From assembly GCA_963575745.1 (NCBI GenBank), contig CAUYUJ010007491.1, positions 331,768 to 395,767 on the forward strand: DNA of 64,000 bases, written 5' to 3'. The notes under the pieces were generated by a model. The model saw only the letters and a program-made list of their open reading frames with translations. It was not told the DNA's origin and did no database searches. Made by a program: the position numbers and the translations under genes. The stretch's first letter is position 1, and the number at the start of each line of letters is the position of its first letter. Origin of the DNA: Prorocentrum cordatum. Taxonomy: Eukaryota > Sar > Dinophyceae > Prorocentrales > Prorocentraceae. Shown here piece by piece: positions 11,024-21,883 of the stretch.

Positions 11024-11192
11024 ATGCGGAGGAGGCAGAGGCGGAAACGGAGGACCAGGAGGAGGAGGAGGAGGAGGCAGAGGCGGAGGCGGAGGAGCAG
11101 GAGGAGGAGGAGGAGGAGGAGGAGGAGGAGGCGGAGGCGGAGTAGCAGGAGGAGGAGGAGGAGGAGGAGGAGGAAGAGGAGAAGAGGGCCCA
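11024..11192. repeat. GGA polypurine tract
   Basis: (GGA)n with GGC variants, purines on the plus strand, directly after the AAT/ACT array. Confidence 0.93.
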
Positions 11193-11285
11193 TCGCCGAT
11201 CCCGCAGCGACGTATCGCCGATCCCAGCTCGATCGATGTCTCCCCCCTCTCGAGTTGGCCTCCCCCCTGACGTCCACCCTCGTGG

Positions 11286-11563
11286 TCACGGTTTTGTAGT
11301 CGCCGCCGCCGCCACGGCCTCCATTGCCGCCGCCGCCGTCTTCGTCGTCGTCGTCGTCGTCGTCGTCGTCGGCGTTGGCGTCGTCGTCGTCGTCGTCGAC
11401 ATCGTCGTCGTTGTCGTCTTCGTCGTCGTCGTCGTCGTAATCGTCGTCGTGGTCGTCGTCGTCGTCGTTGTCGTCGTCGTGGTCGCCGTCGTGGTCGTCG
11501 TCGTGGTCGTCGTCGTCGTCCTGGTCGTCGTCGTCGTCGCCGCCGCCGCCGTCGCCCCCGCCT
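11286..11563. repeat. GTC trinucleotide array
   Basis: Imperfect (GTC)n, reading as poly-Val on the plus strand. Only ~95 bases of non-repeat DNA separate it from the GGA tract. Confidence 0.95.
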
Positions 11564-11617
11564 AACGTTGACCCTCAGCTGGTGAGGTGCGCAAGCCGGA
11601 CCGCTAGGAGCCTGTTC

Positions 11618-11619
11618 AT

Positions 11620-11712
<93 letters not shown>

Positions 11713-11737
11713 GTGATGATGGTGATGGTGATGATGG

Positions 11738-11778
<41 letters not shown>

Positions 11779-11830
11779 TTGATGATGTTGATGATGCTGC
11801 TGATGATGATGATGATGATGATGATGACAA
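11618..11830. repeat. ATG trinucleotide array
   Basis: Long (ATG)n/(GAT)n run with scattered GTG and TTG variants, about 200 bases upstream of the acyltransferase-like gene. One frame reads as poly-Met, the complement as poly-His or poly-Ile; neither is a credible protein. Confidence 0.96.
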
Positions 11831-11927
11831 TGGGGGACAAGGCTCCCCATTTCTATATGTACAAACTCCCGATCGTCGGCCTCAACAGCTGCTACTGGTG
11901 TCATGCCATGGCCATTTCCCTTGGCAG

Positions 11928-11939
11928 TTTTGGCTCAAG
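11928..11939 (+). other. Relic of the dinoflagellate spliced leader
   Basis: TTTTGGCTCAAG is identical to the last 12 bases of the dinoflagellate spliced leader that is trans-spliced onto nuclear mRNAs. The bases before it (GGCAG) diverge from the leader. It lies 89 bases upstream of the preferred ATG at 12029. Such relics are known where trans-spliced mRNA was reverse-transcribed and reinserted. A 12-base chance match is possible (of order 1% for the window), but its position just 5' of an intronless gene makes a relic more likely. Confidence 0.65.
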
Positions 11940-12028
11940 CCGTTTGTGGTGTAGGTCGCATCAGTTGGCACACAGTACATCCGTACAGGAGCACATCTAT
12001 TGTCAAGATCCAGTCGAAATCAAGCGCA

Positions 12029-13552
12029 ATGCTGAGCGAGCGCCGCTACGCACCATTGCCGCAGGGTCCGACGCAGGACATCAACATCCCAGGGACGTCT
12101 TGTCTTGCGATCGTGATGCTTCCGCTACGCATCATCGTCGTGGCGTTGGGCTTCACTCTGATGTATCCACTGCTTGTCGTTTTCGCCATACTTCGAGCAC
12201 TCTACCTGCGCATCGTGAAGGGCAGGCCGTCACAAATTCTGAAGTACGGAACGTACGGTGAGAAGCACGTGGCGGGAGGGAATTACCCATGCCAGCAGCT
12301 GTACAAGGAACCTCTCGATGAGGCGCGGTTCAGGAAAGCTCTTATTGAGCTAGCAGCCGAGGATGGGATTGAGGAGAAGGACATAGACATCAAGTTCTAC
12401 GACGAGAAGCCGAATGATTGGCCGACGACCTCGGCCTTTGACGTTGATCACTTCATCGAGTCTCTGAAGAGGCCCAAAAACAGGGGTTCAATGCACTACG
12501 TGTTTTACTTGATGTTTGCAAAGCAAGCTGTGATTCAGTGCCATGTTTGGAATAATGATCCCGGTAAGCCGACCGTGATGTACTGGGGCGGATCTGCCTA
12601 CAAGTGGGATGGAAGTTCCAACTTCAATTTCGTCAAGGAGCTCATGAACCGTTACGTTGGGAATCCACCCAATAAGGTATTCCAGAAGCCGGAGATCACC
12701 GCCAAGGCGGCGGGGAAGTTTGACCAGGGTTCGTTCCTCCTCTTCCTGCTCAAGCTGCCAACTAATACCGCAAAAAACGTCTGGACTTTCTGGTGGTTTG
12801 CGGTTCGGTCAGCGAAGTGGGCGGGAGGAAATGGCTTCGGGCCCCGGATTACGGCCTTAAACTTTTCAAAGGAGGACAGTGCGAAGCTATACCATGGAGC
12901 CAAAACGGTTGGATTGACTCCATTTTCTGCATTTTCCTATGCCCTTGTGAAGGCTTGCAACGAGATCCTCAAGCAGAAGCCGCTGGCTTTTACGCAGCAG
13001 TCAAGTCTGCAGACTCGTCATTTCCCCCTCCAGTCGGACGTGCAGACTCGTGACCTCGTCGGGGATTGGCTGGTAGGACCTGTGCAAGAGGTGCCTGACA
13101 ACTTCGGCTACGAGGAGGCAAAGAAAATGTACAAGGAACTCCAGACTGAGTTGGATGAGATTGGCCCTTGCACGCGCAGAGCCATTTGGGCGAAGGCCTA
13201 TGCCTTGATAAACTCTGGTGCGGCTATGTTTCAATTTCTGCCATGCTTCAACGAGTGGCACCACCCAACGAGCCGTATTATCTTCATGAACAACTATGGC
13301 ATCCGAACCACACCTCCTGGCTCGCCATTCCACACTTGGAACTGGAATGCACCAATGTGGCTCGGGTTTAACACGATCAATGTCGACGGCTGCACCACCA
13401 CGCTCATGGGGTCATCCTTTTGGGGGCTCGAGATTGTTGAGGCGCTGCGGGACAATGTCGAGGCCACACTTCGGAACGAGTTCATGGCGAAGGCACCCGC
13501 TAATGTGGGAACAGTTCCTACCTACAAGCCAAACAGCGGTTCACCAGTCTGA
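12029..13552 (+). CDS. Membrane-anchored protein, possible CAT/condensation-like acyltransferase fold
   Basis: The clearest intact gene. The frame is open from 11903, but that part overlaps the leader relic, so the Met at 12029 (about 507 residues) is preferred. Residues ~25-55 from that Met are strongly hydrophobic (CLAIVMLPLRIIVVALGF onward), a likely signal anchor or membrane helix. The rest is soluble-like. The order of a VWNNDPGKP strand, AYKWDGSSNFNFV, ALNFSKEDSAKLYHGAK and a C-terminal NTINVDG recalls the chloramphenicol acetyltransferase/condensation fold, where the active site is HHxxxDG. Here the DG is kept but the two His positions read Ser-Ala, so activity of that type is doubtful. 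No introns are apparent, matching the upstream leader relic. The fold call is inference; a lineage-specific protein of unknown role is the alternative. Confidence 0.7.
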   Translation: MLSERRYAPLPQGPTQDINIPGTSCLAIVMLPLRIIVVALGFTLMYPLLVVFAILRALYLRIVKGRPSQILKYGTYGEKHVAGGNYPCQQLYKEPLDEARFRKALIELAAEDGIEEKDIDIKFYDEKPNDWPTTSAFDVDHFIESLKRPKNRGSMHYVFYLMFAKQAVIQCHVWNNDPGKPTVMYWGGSAYKWDGSSNFNFVKELMNRYVGNPPNKVFQKPEITAKAAGKFDQGSFLLFLLKLPTNTAKNVWTFWWFAVRSAKWAGGNGFGPRITALNFSKEDSAKLYHGAKTVGLTPFSAFSYALVKACNEILKQKPLAFTQQSSLQTRHFPLQSDVQTRDLVGDWLVGPVQEVPDNFGYEEAKKMYKELQTELDEIGPCTRRAIWAKAYALINSGAAMFQFLPCFNEWHHPTSRIIFMNNYGIRTTPPGSPFHTWNWNAPMWLGFNTINVDGCTTTLMGSSFWGLEIVEALRDNVEATLRNEFMAKAPANVGTVPTYKPNSGSPV

Positions 13553-13989
13553 GGCATGGTTTTCACCACTTGTCTTGCGGTCGTGGTCCTAAGCGCGCAT
13601 TTCGTAAGCAGCGTGCATTTTTCTTGCAAACGAAAGCAAGAGTGTTCCCTGGTTTTGATCTCTCTCGCTCTCTCTCTCTCTCTCTCTGCTGTTGCTGCTG
13701 CTCAACTGCTGCCGCTGCTGCTTCTCCCTCTTCGCTCTTCTGCGTCTCGCTTATACCAACTAACGATCCGGGAGCCGATTCCCAGAAAGAGGGAGGGGGC
13801 ATCTGCGACCTATTTGTTACGCAGGCAAATCACGCGTTGTTCTTCACAATTCCCCACTGAGAACCTTAATCTTTAGTGGAAACGTGGGTGGTGCCATCTT
13901 TTTTATATTCCCAAATTCGCGAATATGGGTCAGCACACGTAACTTAATGGTTGCAGATAGCCCTTCGTCGCCCCATAGTTTTCGTTCCC
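13553..13989. other. 3' flank of the gene, with TC and TGC runs
   Basis: Contains a (TC)n run at about 13658-13687 followed by TGC/CTG triplets. No second gene and no clear poly(A) relic. Probably 3' UTR and intergenic DNA. Confidence 0.5.
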
Positions 13990-14186
13990 ACCCAACAGCA
14001 GCAGTAGCAGCAGCAGCAGCAGCACCACCACCAGCAGCACCAGCAGCCACCACCACCACCATCGCCCCCTCCCCCGCCGCCTCTGCTTCCGCCTCCGCCT
14101 TGTCGCCGCCGCCGCCACCAGCTGCAGCAGCACCACAGCAGCGCACACGTGACCATGGACACACGTGCGCATGTGCACATGCCGTG

Positions 14187-14244
<58 letters not shown>

Positions 14245-14245
14245 T
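13990..14245. repeat. CAG/CCA-rich tract and (CAG)n array
   Basis: Interspersed CAG, CAC and CCG triplets, ending in an uninterrupted (CAG)n of about 19 units (14188-14245). No protein context supports a polyglutamine gene. Confidence 0.9.
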
Positions 14246-14445
14246 GTGTGTGTTTGTGTGTGTGTGTGTGGCCGAGCTGCGTGCCGAGCCAGGTGTGTGT
14301 GAATGTGTGTGTGTGTGTGGCCGAGCTGCGTGCCGAGCCATGTGTGTGTGTGTGTGTGTGTGCGTGTGCGTGTCATGTGTGTGTTGTGTGTGTGTTGTGT
14401 GTGTGTGTGTGTGTGGGTGTGTGTGGCCCAGCTGCGTGCCGAGCC

Positions 14446-14481
<36 letters not shown>

Positions 14482-14506
14482 CCGAGCTGCGCGCCGAGCC
14501 AGGTGT

Positions 14507-14544
<38 letters not shown>

Positions 14545-14656
14545 GGCCCAGCCGTGTGCCGAGCCATGTGTGTGTGTGTGTGTGTGTGTGTGTGGCCGAG
14601 CTGCGTGCCGAGGCAGGTCTCTGTGTGTGTGTGTGTGTGTGTTTGTGTGCGTGTGA
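14246..14656. repeat. Compound array: (TG)n blocks separated by a conserved 21-bp spacer
   Basis: Six copies of a spacer close to GCCGAGCTGCGTGCCGAGCC (plus one base), at about 14271, 14320, 14427, 14481, 14547 and 14595, alternate with TG dinucleotide blocks of varying length. The spacers differ by one to four bases. The unit as a whole appears amplified, with slippage only in the TG part. Confidence 0.93.
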
Positions 14657-15244
14657 TACTGCAGCCAGGTGAGCAATTGAACATACCATGCTGGCCATGG
14701 TCATGATTCGCTTGCATCGCCAACTGCTGTACCAGGTTGGCGGGGGACAGTTGTCCTTTGTGCCTGGTGCGGTTGCTGCTGCTGCTCCGATTGGCGAACC
14801 TAGGCACTCTGACACTACTAAAGCGCTACCCAGGCATCCATAGGGAGCATGACACAGCTAAGGCACCACCCAGGAACACCAAGGATCGCCGCTGCTACTA
14901 AGGCACCCCTCAGTCGCGCTTAGACACCCCTCTTACCCCACTGGTGCTGGGTACAGCAACGAGTGAACGTGAGGGCATTCCATGCCAGCCATGGGAATGT
15001 CTCTCTCGTATCGCCGACTGCTGTACTGACGGGTGTCCTCACCCCCTGCACTCGCGGTTGTGGACAGCAGAATTGGATGGCGAAAGGCCATGGCGCTTAC
15101 CCCCATGAGCTCCCGCATCCTACATCTCGAGGCAGTGTCCACCCCTTTCCCCTCCCTCCCCACCTCCTCCCTTTTCCGCATTGTGCCTCTGCCGGCGCAA
15201 TACCCCGCCCCCGAAGGCTGGGGGCCACGACCAAGACCAAGACC
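14657..15244. other. No gene seen; two related ~60-bp segments
   Basis: Two similar stretches occur at about 14690-14745 and 14980-15035 (CATGCCAGCCATGG-like, then CGCCGACTGCTGTAC). Between them are short GGCACCACCCAGG-type repeats. No ORF with family features. Confidence 0.45.
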
Positions 15245-15245
15245 A

Positions 15246-15283
15246 AGCAGCAGCAGCAGCAACCAGCAGCAGCAGCAGCAGCA

Positions 15284-15319
<36 letters not shown>

Positions 15320-15320
15320 T
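15246..15320. repeat. (CAG)n array
   Basis: CAG triplets with occasional CAA/CCAG interruptions, about 25 units. Confidence 0.95.
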
Positions 15321-15600
15321 ACAGAACCCTGCGGGAGCCATATGAAGAGGTCTATCTGAAGCTATCTGTAGATCAAGTGCTTTGATGCAATTGGCAAACA
15401 CCGATAGCGCGGCTTTCCCTCGGCCCGACGTCGGCAGTGGCTGCAGCGGCAGTCGCAGCAGGTCAGGTCGAGGTACTCCCGTCACTACTGCTACTCTAAG
15501 GTGTTTGTGGTGCTGGTCAACTGGCCAAACCAACACATCTGCAGGTTATGAGCCCAAAGCGGGAGCTAATTTCGGACGACGTTAATGTCGGTCCAAGCAA

Positions 15601-17155
15601 TTTTTCCCGGAAAGGGCCTGGGCCCAGGGTTCTCTTTTAGTGGGTAAACCTGTCCCCCGGTGCCAACTTGAAGGAGGCCGGCGAATTTTTTCCCTGATAA
15701 ATATCGAGGTCGAAGGAGGCCGGCGAATTAAAATTTGAGGATGTCTCGAGCGAAACGCTGTTTTCAGAATTTTCTTGAGGTGTCTCGAGGAATAAACGCT
15801 GTTTTGCAGAGTTGGGGTGATGTCTCGAGCGAAACGCTTGGTTTCAGAATTTGTTGAGGATGTCTCGACGAAACCTGGTTTGCAGAGCCGACCGCGACAC
15901 GGAAAAGCGCTCCTCGCGCAGGAATTCCGAGGATGTCTCGACTAATTCGTATGTTTTTGTACGATTTCCTTGAATTTTGGCAGGATGTCTCGAGCGAAAT
16001 GCACGACCCCACCCTAGCACGACCATACCCCAGCACGACCACACCCCAGCACGACCACACCCCAGCACGACCCCACCCCAGCACGACACCACCCCAGCAC
16101 GACCACACCCCAGCACGACCACACCCCAGCACGACCCGACCCCAGCACGACCCTACCCCAGCAAGACCACACCCCATCACGACCACACCCCAGCACGACC
16201 ACACCCCAGCACGACCCCACCCCAGCACGACCACGCCCCAGCACGACCACGCCCCAGCACGACCACGCCCCAGCACGACCACCCCGCAGCACGACCACCC
16301 CCCCAGCACGACCACCCCCCAACACGACCACCCCCCAGCACGACCACGAGGAAAAAGCCCCAGACACAACCACCCCCCAAAAAAAAGCACGACCACCCCC
16401 CCAGCATCGACCACGCCCCAAAGCACGACCACGCCCCAGCACGACCGACACCCCAGCGAACGAACACATCTAAGGAAGCGATTAAAACCATAGAACCCCA
16501 GCACGACCACGACCCAGCACGATACAGTGCAGCAGCACGACCACCACCCCCATCACGACCACACCCAGCACGACCCCACCCCAGCACGACCACCAACACA
16601 GCACGACCACACCCCAGCAACGACCGACACCCCAGCACGACCACAACCCCCAGCACGCCCCCACCCCCAAGACCACACCCCAGCACGGACCACCCCCAGC
16701 ACGTACCTCACAAAGCACGACCACACCCCAGCACGACCACGCCCCAGCACGACCACGCCCCAGCACGACCACGCCCAGCACGACCACCGCCCAGCCACGA
16801 CCACACCCCCTCACACGCAACAACCACACCCCAGCACGACCACTCCCCAGCACGACCACACCCCAGCACGACCACACCCCAGCACGACCACACCAGTCGC
16901 ACCCCCGTGGAATGTTTCGTGGCGTGTCTGGTTGAGTGGTTGCCTGTTCGTGGGGTGTCTCGTGGAATGTTTCACGGGGTGTCTCGTGGAATGTTTCGTG
17001 AGGTGTCTCGTGGTTTGTTTCGTGAGGTGTCTCCTGGGATGTTTCGCGGGGTGTCTCGTGGGATGTTTCGTGAGGTGTCGCCCAGTTGGATATCGTGAAA
17101 ACGTGACCATGCTGCACATGTCTATATCCCTTTCCGGGTTCGTGGGTCCATCATG
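15601..17155 (+). mobile_element. Modular minisatellite element, copy 1
   Basis: Five modules in order. A (15601-15737): leader starting TTTTTCCCGGAAAGGG and ending GAATTAAAATTTG. B (to ~16000): spaced repeats of GATGTCTCGAGCGAAACGC. C (~16002-16892): tandem array of the 16-mer CACGACCACACCCCAG. D (~16905-17078): 24-bp repeats around TGTCTCGTGGAATGTTTCG. E (to 17155): unique tail ending GGGTCCATCATGT. CCCGGAAAGGG at 15606-15616 is the exact inverse of CCCTTTCCGGG at 17128-17138. Outside these ends similarity to the other copies stops. Transposition is inferred from shared ends; no protein is encoded. Confidence 0.8.
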
Positions 17156-17424
17156 TTTCGAAGCCCAGACTGACCAGTCAAGGGCATCGATTGCAGCCCC
17201 GCCGCGGGATCCCTCGAGCAGCGCTATAGCAAGAACAGAAGCTATAGAACGCGATGCACAGGCATCGCCCCCCGCCGTGGGACCCCACGCGCTGCGCGTA
17301 GGGCATGCGGCAACTGGGGTGGATGATTCTCAGGTGCCCTCGCGCGGTCCTTGGCAGGAGGCTAGATTAACACCCCGCGAGCGAAGCGTCGAGGGATCCC
17401 TCGAGCGCCACGATTGATGAACAT
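17156..17424. other. No gene seen; several GGATCCC-centred palindromes
   Basis: Contains CCCGCCGCGGGATCCCTCGAG-like motifs near 17198, 17270 and 17378, with further ones at 17447 and 18766. Each is a short near-palindrome around GGGATCCC. Confidence 0.5.
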
Positions 17425-18940
17425 ATGGTACTTACAGTGTCATCAACTCCCGCCGTGGGATCCCACGAGCTCTGGCAACCTCCCGCCCCAATCACAGGTA
17501 CCGTTAGAGAAAGGCCTGTGAATAGCCCGCTGGTAAGCAGAATGGTCACACGAGTCGTTACGCAAGTAGAAGGTTGCGATGTCACAGCCGCTAAACGAGC
17601 CGTCGAGGATCTCGAGGCACGCGCGCGTGAGTCAGAAGAGCGGGCGCAACAAGAGTTGTCAGAACAAAGAGGCGGTTTTCTTAGGGCAGCAGCAGAGTAC
17701 TCTGAACATGCCCGAGACGTCTGTGCGGTTGAGGTTCGTCAGGCAGAACGCCTAGCATCTCGGCAGCATGAACACACCGTCGAATTAATTAAAAAGGCAG
17801 CAGAAATGCAGTTAGGCGATCAGAAACAAATTCTGATGAAGGAAGCTGCCCAAGCCTTAGAGCACCAGCAAGTTTTGATGACAACTGAAGCTGAAGAATC
17901 CATACGTTCTCAGGAGCAAAGTATGAAGACTACAGTGTTAAGTGCAGAAGGATCCTTCGTGCAGCAGCGTAGTAATTATGACGAACCGTCAACTTACTAT
18001 CAAACCCAACTTCAGGTCGTGCACTCAGAGCTAAACAACTTGACCCAACAGCTGGATTCAGGTCGAGTTCGAGCTCAGAACTCGTAACTAGCCTTAAACA
18101 CGGAAGCTCAGACGCTGGTCAATGTCAGCTGGGAGCTCAGAGACTACAAACAAGAGTCCCACCAATGTATTCAGACTTTAGGCGACACACAGTCAGCCAC
18201 CACTGTCGCCTTGCGTGCCAAGAACTACAAACTCAACTTCAACAGACCTCCTCCCACGTGAGCTTGCTCAGGTCCAAACTTGGTACAACGAGACCAAAAC
18301 CGATTTACAAAAATCGCAAGACCAAGCAAAAGAGCTGCAACAACAACTGTTCGATGCTCGTCAGGAGATAGGATCATTAAGAAGTAGTAATCAGTTGCTC
18401 AACGTGCAGCTCTCTCGGCAAATAGAGGCAGAGACACCAGATAGTAACCAGCCCCGGGCTGCACCAACACCTTGTCCCACATGCCCCCAGTTAAGAATTG
18501 AGTTAGAGGGCAGTCAGAGAGAGAGAGAGAGAGATAGATATCTCTCCGCGCGGGCCTGAGAGAGATAGATATCTGCACTACGCGAAAAGCTCCGTAACCA
18601 GAATCTGATCACACATCAGATAAACGATCAGAGTCAAGCCAAGTTTACAGAGTACGCTTGTCAATTCCTTAGCTTAGAAAAAGAGAATGATGATCTCCAA
18701 GATCATCTTAGATGGTATATGAATCAGGTAGAAGACAATAATGATTCGCAACCATCGTCTCAGCCCCCGCCGCGGGATCCCGCGAGTAACCAACCTCAGC
18801 AGCAGGTTCCTGCCAGCTCCGAGGCAGAAGTCAAAGAAAAACTTGAGCTTCTGACCGCTGAGGTTACAAACAAGCATAAGGAAGTTAATGCCATGAATAT
18901 TCAAGCCTGGCCAACCAAGCTTAGGGATTGGAAACTTTGA
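17425..18940 (+). pseudogene. Coiled-coil, gag-like retroelement fragment
   Basis: Three consecutive plus-strand frames (17425-18087, 18215-18559, 18719-18940) read as one charged coiled-coil protein interrupted by stops and shifts: heptad-rich stretches such as LEARARESEERAQQELSEQ, then ELQQQLFDARQEIGSLRSS, then VKEKLELLTAEV. The last piece ends AWPTKLRDWKL, which resembles the start of gag in some dinoflagellate retroelements. The sequence breaks off there, just before element copy 2. A GA/GATA microsatellite (18517-18570) has expanded inside it. Family assignment is tentative; a broken host coiled-coil gene is the alternative. Confidence 0.5.
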
Positions 18941-19170
18941 TATCGGGCGTTTTGGATTCCATACCTCCTACGCCGTAAATGTTTACGATCGCTGCGTTTT
19001 TCCAGAACCGCTGGTAGGTCTTCCACTGTCACTGGGAGCGTGGCCGAATCGAGGCGTCCAACCTTTCGGGGTGGGAAGGGCCTGGCATGTACATAGTATA
19101 TATTGATTCGGTCCCGTCTCTGGCGCGCGGAGCGCGCCGGGGACGCCGACACGCCTTGGGGCGCCTTTTT

Positions 19171-21214
19171 CCCGGAAAGGGCATGAGCCCAGGGTTCTCT
19201 TTTAGTTGGTAAACCTGTCCCCCGGTGCCAACTTGAGGGAGGCCGGCGAATTTTTTCCCTGATAAATAACGAAGTCGAAGGAGGCCGGCGAATTAAAATT
19301 TGAGGATGTCTCGAGCGAAACGCTTGTTTTTGAAATCCCGATCGATAAATCACAGGGTGCGGGCCACTTTTTCGTGTGTTGAGGATGTCTCGAGCGAAAC
19401 GCTTGCTCCGCAGAGTTTGCCGAGGATGTCTCGAGCGAAACGCATGTTTTGCAGAGCCGACCGCGACGCGGAAAAGCGCCCCGCGCGAAGGAATTTCGAT
19501 GATGTCTCGACTAATTCGTTTGTTTTTGTACGATTTCCTGGAATTTTGGCAGGATGGCTCGAGCGAAATGCACGACCCCACCCTAGCACGACCATACCCC
19601 AGCACGACCACACCCCAGCACGACCTGACCACAGCACGACCACACCCCAGCACGACCACGCCCCAGCACGACCACGCCCCAGCACGACCACACCCCAGCA
19701 CGACCACACCCCAGCACGACCACACCCAGCACGACCACACCCCAGCACGACCACACCCCAGCACCAGCACGACCACACCCCAGCACGACCCGATCGATAA
19801 ATCACAGGGTGCGGACCACCCCAGCACGACCACACCCCAGCACGACCCCACCCCAGCACGACCCCACCCCAGCACGACCACGCCCCAGCATGACCACACC
19901 CCAGCACGACCACACCCCAGCACGACCACTCCCCAGCACGACCCCACCCCAGCACGACCCCACCCTAGCACGACCACACCCCAGCACGACCACACCCCAG
20001 CACGACCAGACCCCAGCACGACCCCACCCCAGCACGACCCCACCCCAGCACGACCATACCCCAGCACGACCACACCCCAGCACGACCCGACCCCAGCACG
20101 ACCCTACCCCAGCAACACCACACCCCAGCACGACCACACCCCAGCACGACCTCACCACAGCACGACCACACCCCACACCCCCAGCAAACCACTCCCCCAG
20201 CACGACCCCACCCCAGCACGTCCCACCCTAGCACGACCACACGCCATCACTAACCACACACCCACACACCAGACCACCACACGACCCCACCCCAGCAACC
20301 GAACCCCCACCCCAGCACGAAACCATACCCCGCACGAACCACACCCCAGCACGACCCACCCCATCACTGACCCTTACCCCAGCAAACACCACACCCCAGC
20401 ACGACCCCAACCCCAGCCGACCACAAACCCCCATCACGACCTCCCCCCCCCAGCCCGACCACGCCCCAGCACGACCACGCCCTCAGCACGTACCACGCCC
20501 ACAGCAACGAAGACCTACGACCCCCAGCACGACCACACCCCCAGCACAACCACCCCCAGCACGACAACGCCCCAGCACGACCACAACCCCAGCACGACCA
20601 GCAAGACCACACCCCAGCACGACCACACCCCAGCACGACCTTACCACAGCACGACCCCACCCCAGCACGACCACGCCCCAGCACGACAACGCCCCAGCAC
20701 GACCACGCCCCAGCACGACCACGCCCCAGCACGACCACGCCCCAGCACGACCACCCCCCAGCACGACCACCCCCCCAGCACGACCACACCCCAGCAAGAC
20801 CACACCCCAGCACGACCACACCCACACGACCACGGGAGAACCGCCACACAACCAACACCCCAGCACGTAACCACCCCAGCACGCGCCCCCCAGCACGACC
20901 CCCCCCAGCACGACCACCCCCCAGCACGACCACACCCCAGCACGACCACTCCCCAGCACGACCACACCGCCTTGGTTGAGTGGTTGCCTGTCGTCTTGGA
21001 ATGTTTCGTGGGGTGTCTCGTGGAATGTTTCGCGGGGTGTCTCCTGGAATGTTTCGTGAGGTGTCTCGCGGAATGTTTCGTGAGGTGTCTCGTGGGATGT
21101 TTCGTGAGGTGTCTCGTGGGATGTTTCGTGAGGTGTTGCCCCGTTGGGTATCGTGAAAACGTGCCCATGCTCCACATGTCTATATCCCTTTCCGGGTTCG
21201 TGGGTCCATCATGT
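19171..21214 (+). mobile_element. Modular minisatellite element, copy 2
   Basis: Same modules in the same order as copy 1: A leader (19171-19303), B GATGTCTCGAGCGAAACGC repeats (to ~19570), C 16-bp array (~19575-20968, longest of the set, with GATCGATAAATCACAGGGTGCGG-type leader sequence copied into it near 19793), D 24-bp repeats (to ~21135), E tail ending CATCATGT at 21214. Inverse motifs CCCGGAAAGGG (19171-19181) and CCCTTTCCGGG (21186-21196) are exact. The GC-rich foldback core lies immediately upstream (19110-19145). Confidence 0.8.
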
Positions 21215-21264
21215 TTGCCGCGCGCAGCGTCGCTCGCCCTGCCAGTTTCCGCCACCTTCAATGA

Positions 21265-21549
21265 TGCACCAAACTCGGCACAGGCTTAGCAGAAATCCTG
21301 GGAAGTTCAGGCGACTTCAAACGCACAGTAAACTTCAAAGAAGAAGCCCTGGACAAAGAAGGGAAGATGCTTGGTGTCTACAGAGAGCTCAATGCCTCAA
21401 TGCCGCCAGCCTGTTACAAGCATGCCGTCGCAGACATTTGGCCGAGGAGCGCTTCTGCGGGAGCGCTACACGACTCATTCCTCCCTCCAATCATCCAGGG
21501 CCCCCCTCCCGGTTTGCAGAAGGGCACATGTAGGCACAAACACAAGTAA
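21265..21549 (+). CDS. Possible coding fragment, unknown
   Basis: Open from just after the TGA at 21262 to a stop at 21549. The first ~60 codons have protein-like composition (AEILGSSGDFKRTVNFKEE, then KMLGVYRELNASMPPACY) unlike the repeats around it. No family recognised. It could be an exon or a retroelement remnant. Confidence 0.3.
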   Translation, partial: CTKLGTGLAEILGSSGDFKRTVNFKEEALDKEGKMLGVYRELNASMPPACYKHAVADIWPRSASAGALHDSFLPPIIQGPPPGLQKGTCRHKHK

Positions 21550-21883
21550 ACGCCGATTTCCATGAAAATGTGGCGACCGATTGGACATGAAAGGGACCAA
21601 GCTAATCCAGGAAGTATTCAAAACATCATGGGGAATCCTGGAATTTGTGTCGATGCAGTTCATTTGTGCTTCCTCGGGCCCCTCTACGTTTGCCCCCCCC
21701 CCCGAGTTCGTGGGCGCCCGAGGTCGGCGTCGCGGCTCGCGGCGTCGGCGGCGTCGGCGGCGGCAGCCCTTGGACGCTCTTGAGGTAGCCAGTCTCTACG
21801 GTCGCCCTTCGGTGATCCTCGACGATCGCCAGGGACCTGCGGGGGCCTCCAGGTACCTCCTGGGAGACCGTGGGGCCTCCACG

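Noticed and set aside
11618-11830. Poly-Met / poly-His ORF
   Set aside because: Simple (ATG)n array; a His- or Met-only protein is not credible.
14246-14656. CRISPR-like repeat/spacer layout
   Set aside because: The 'spacers' are TG runs of uneven length and the conserved part is the 21-bp word; nothing resembles acquired sequence.
14246-14815. Cys/Val and Thr/His repeat ORFs across the TG array
   Set aside because: Both strands are open because of the dinucleotide repeat.
14188-15320. Polyglutamine protein
   Set aside because: The (CAG)n arrays are not embedded in a longer protein-like frame.
15990-16900. CRISPR array
   Set aside because: Units are contiguous 16-mers without unique spacers, there are no cas genes, and the genome is eukaryotic.
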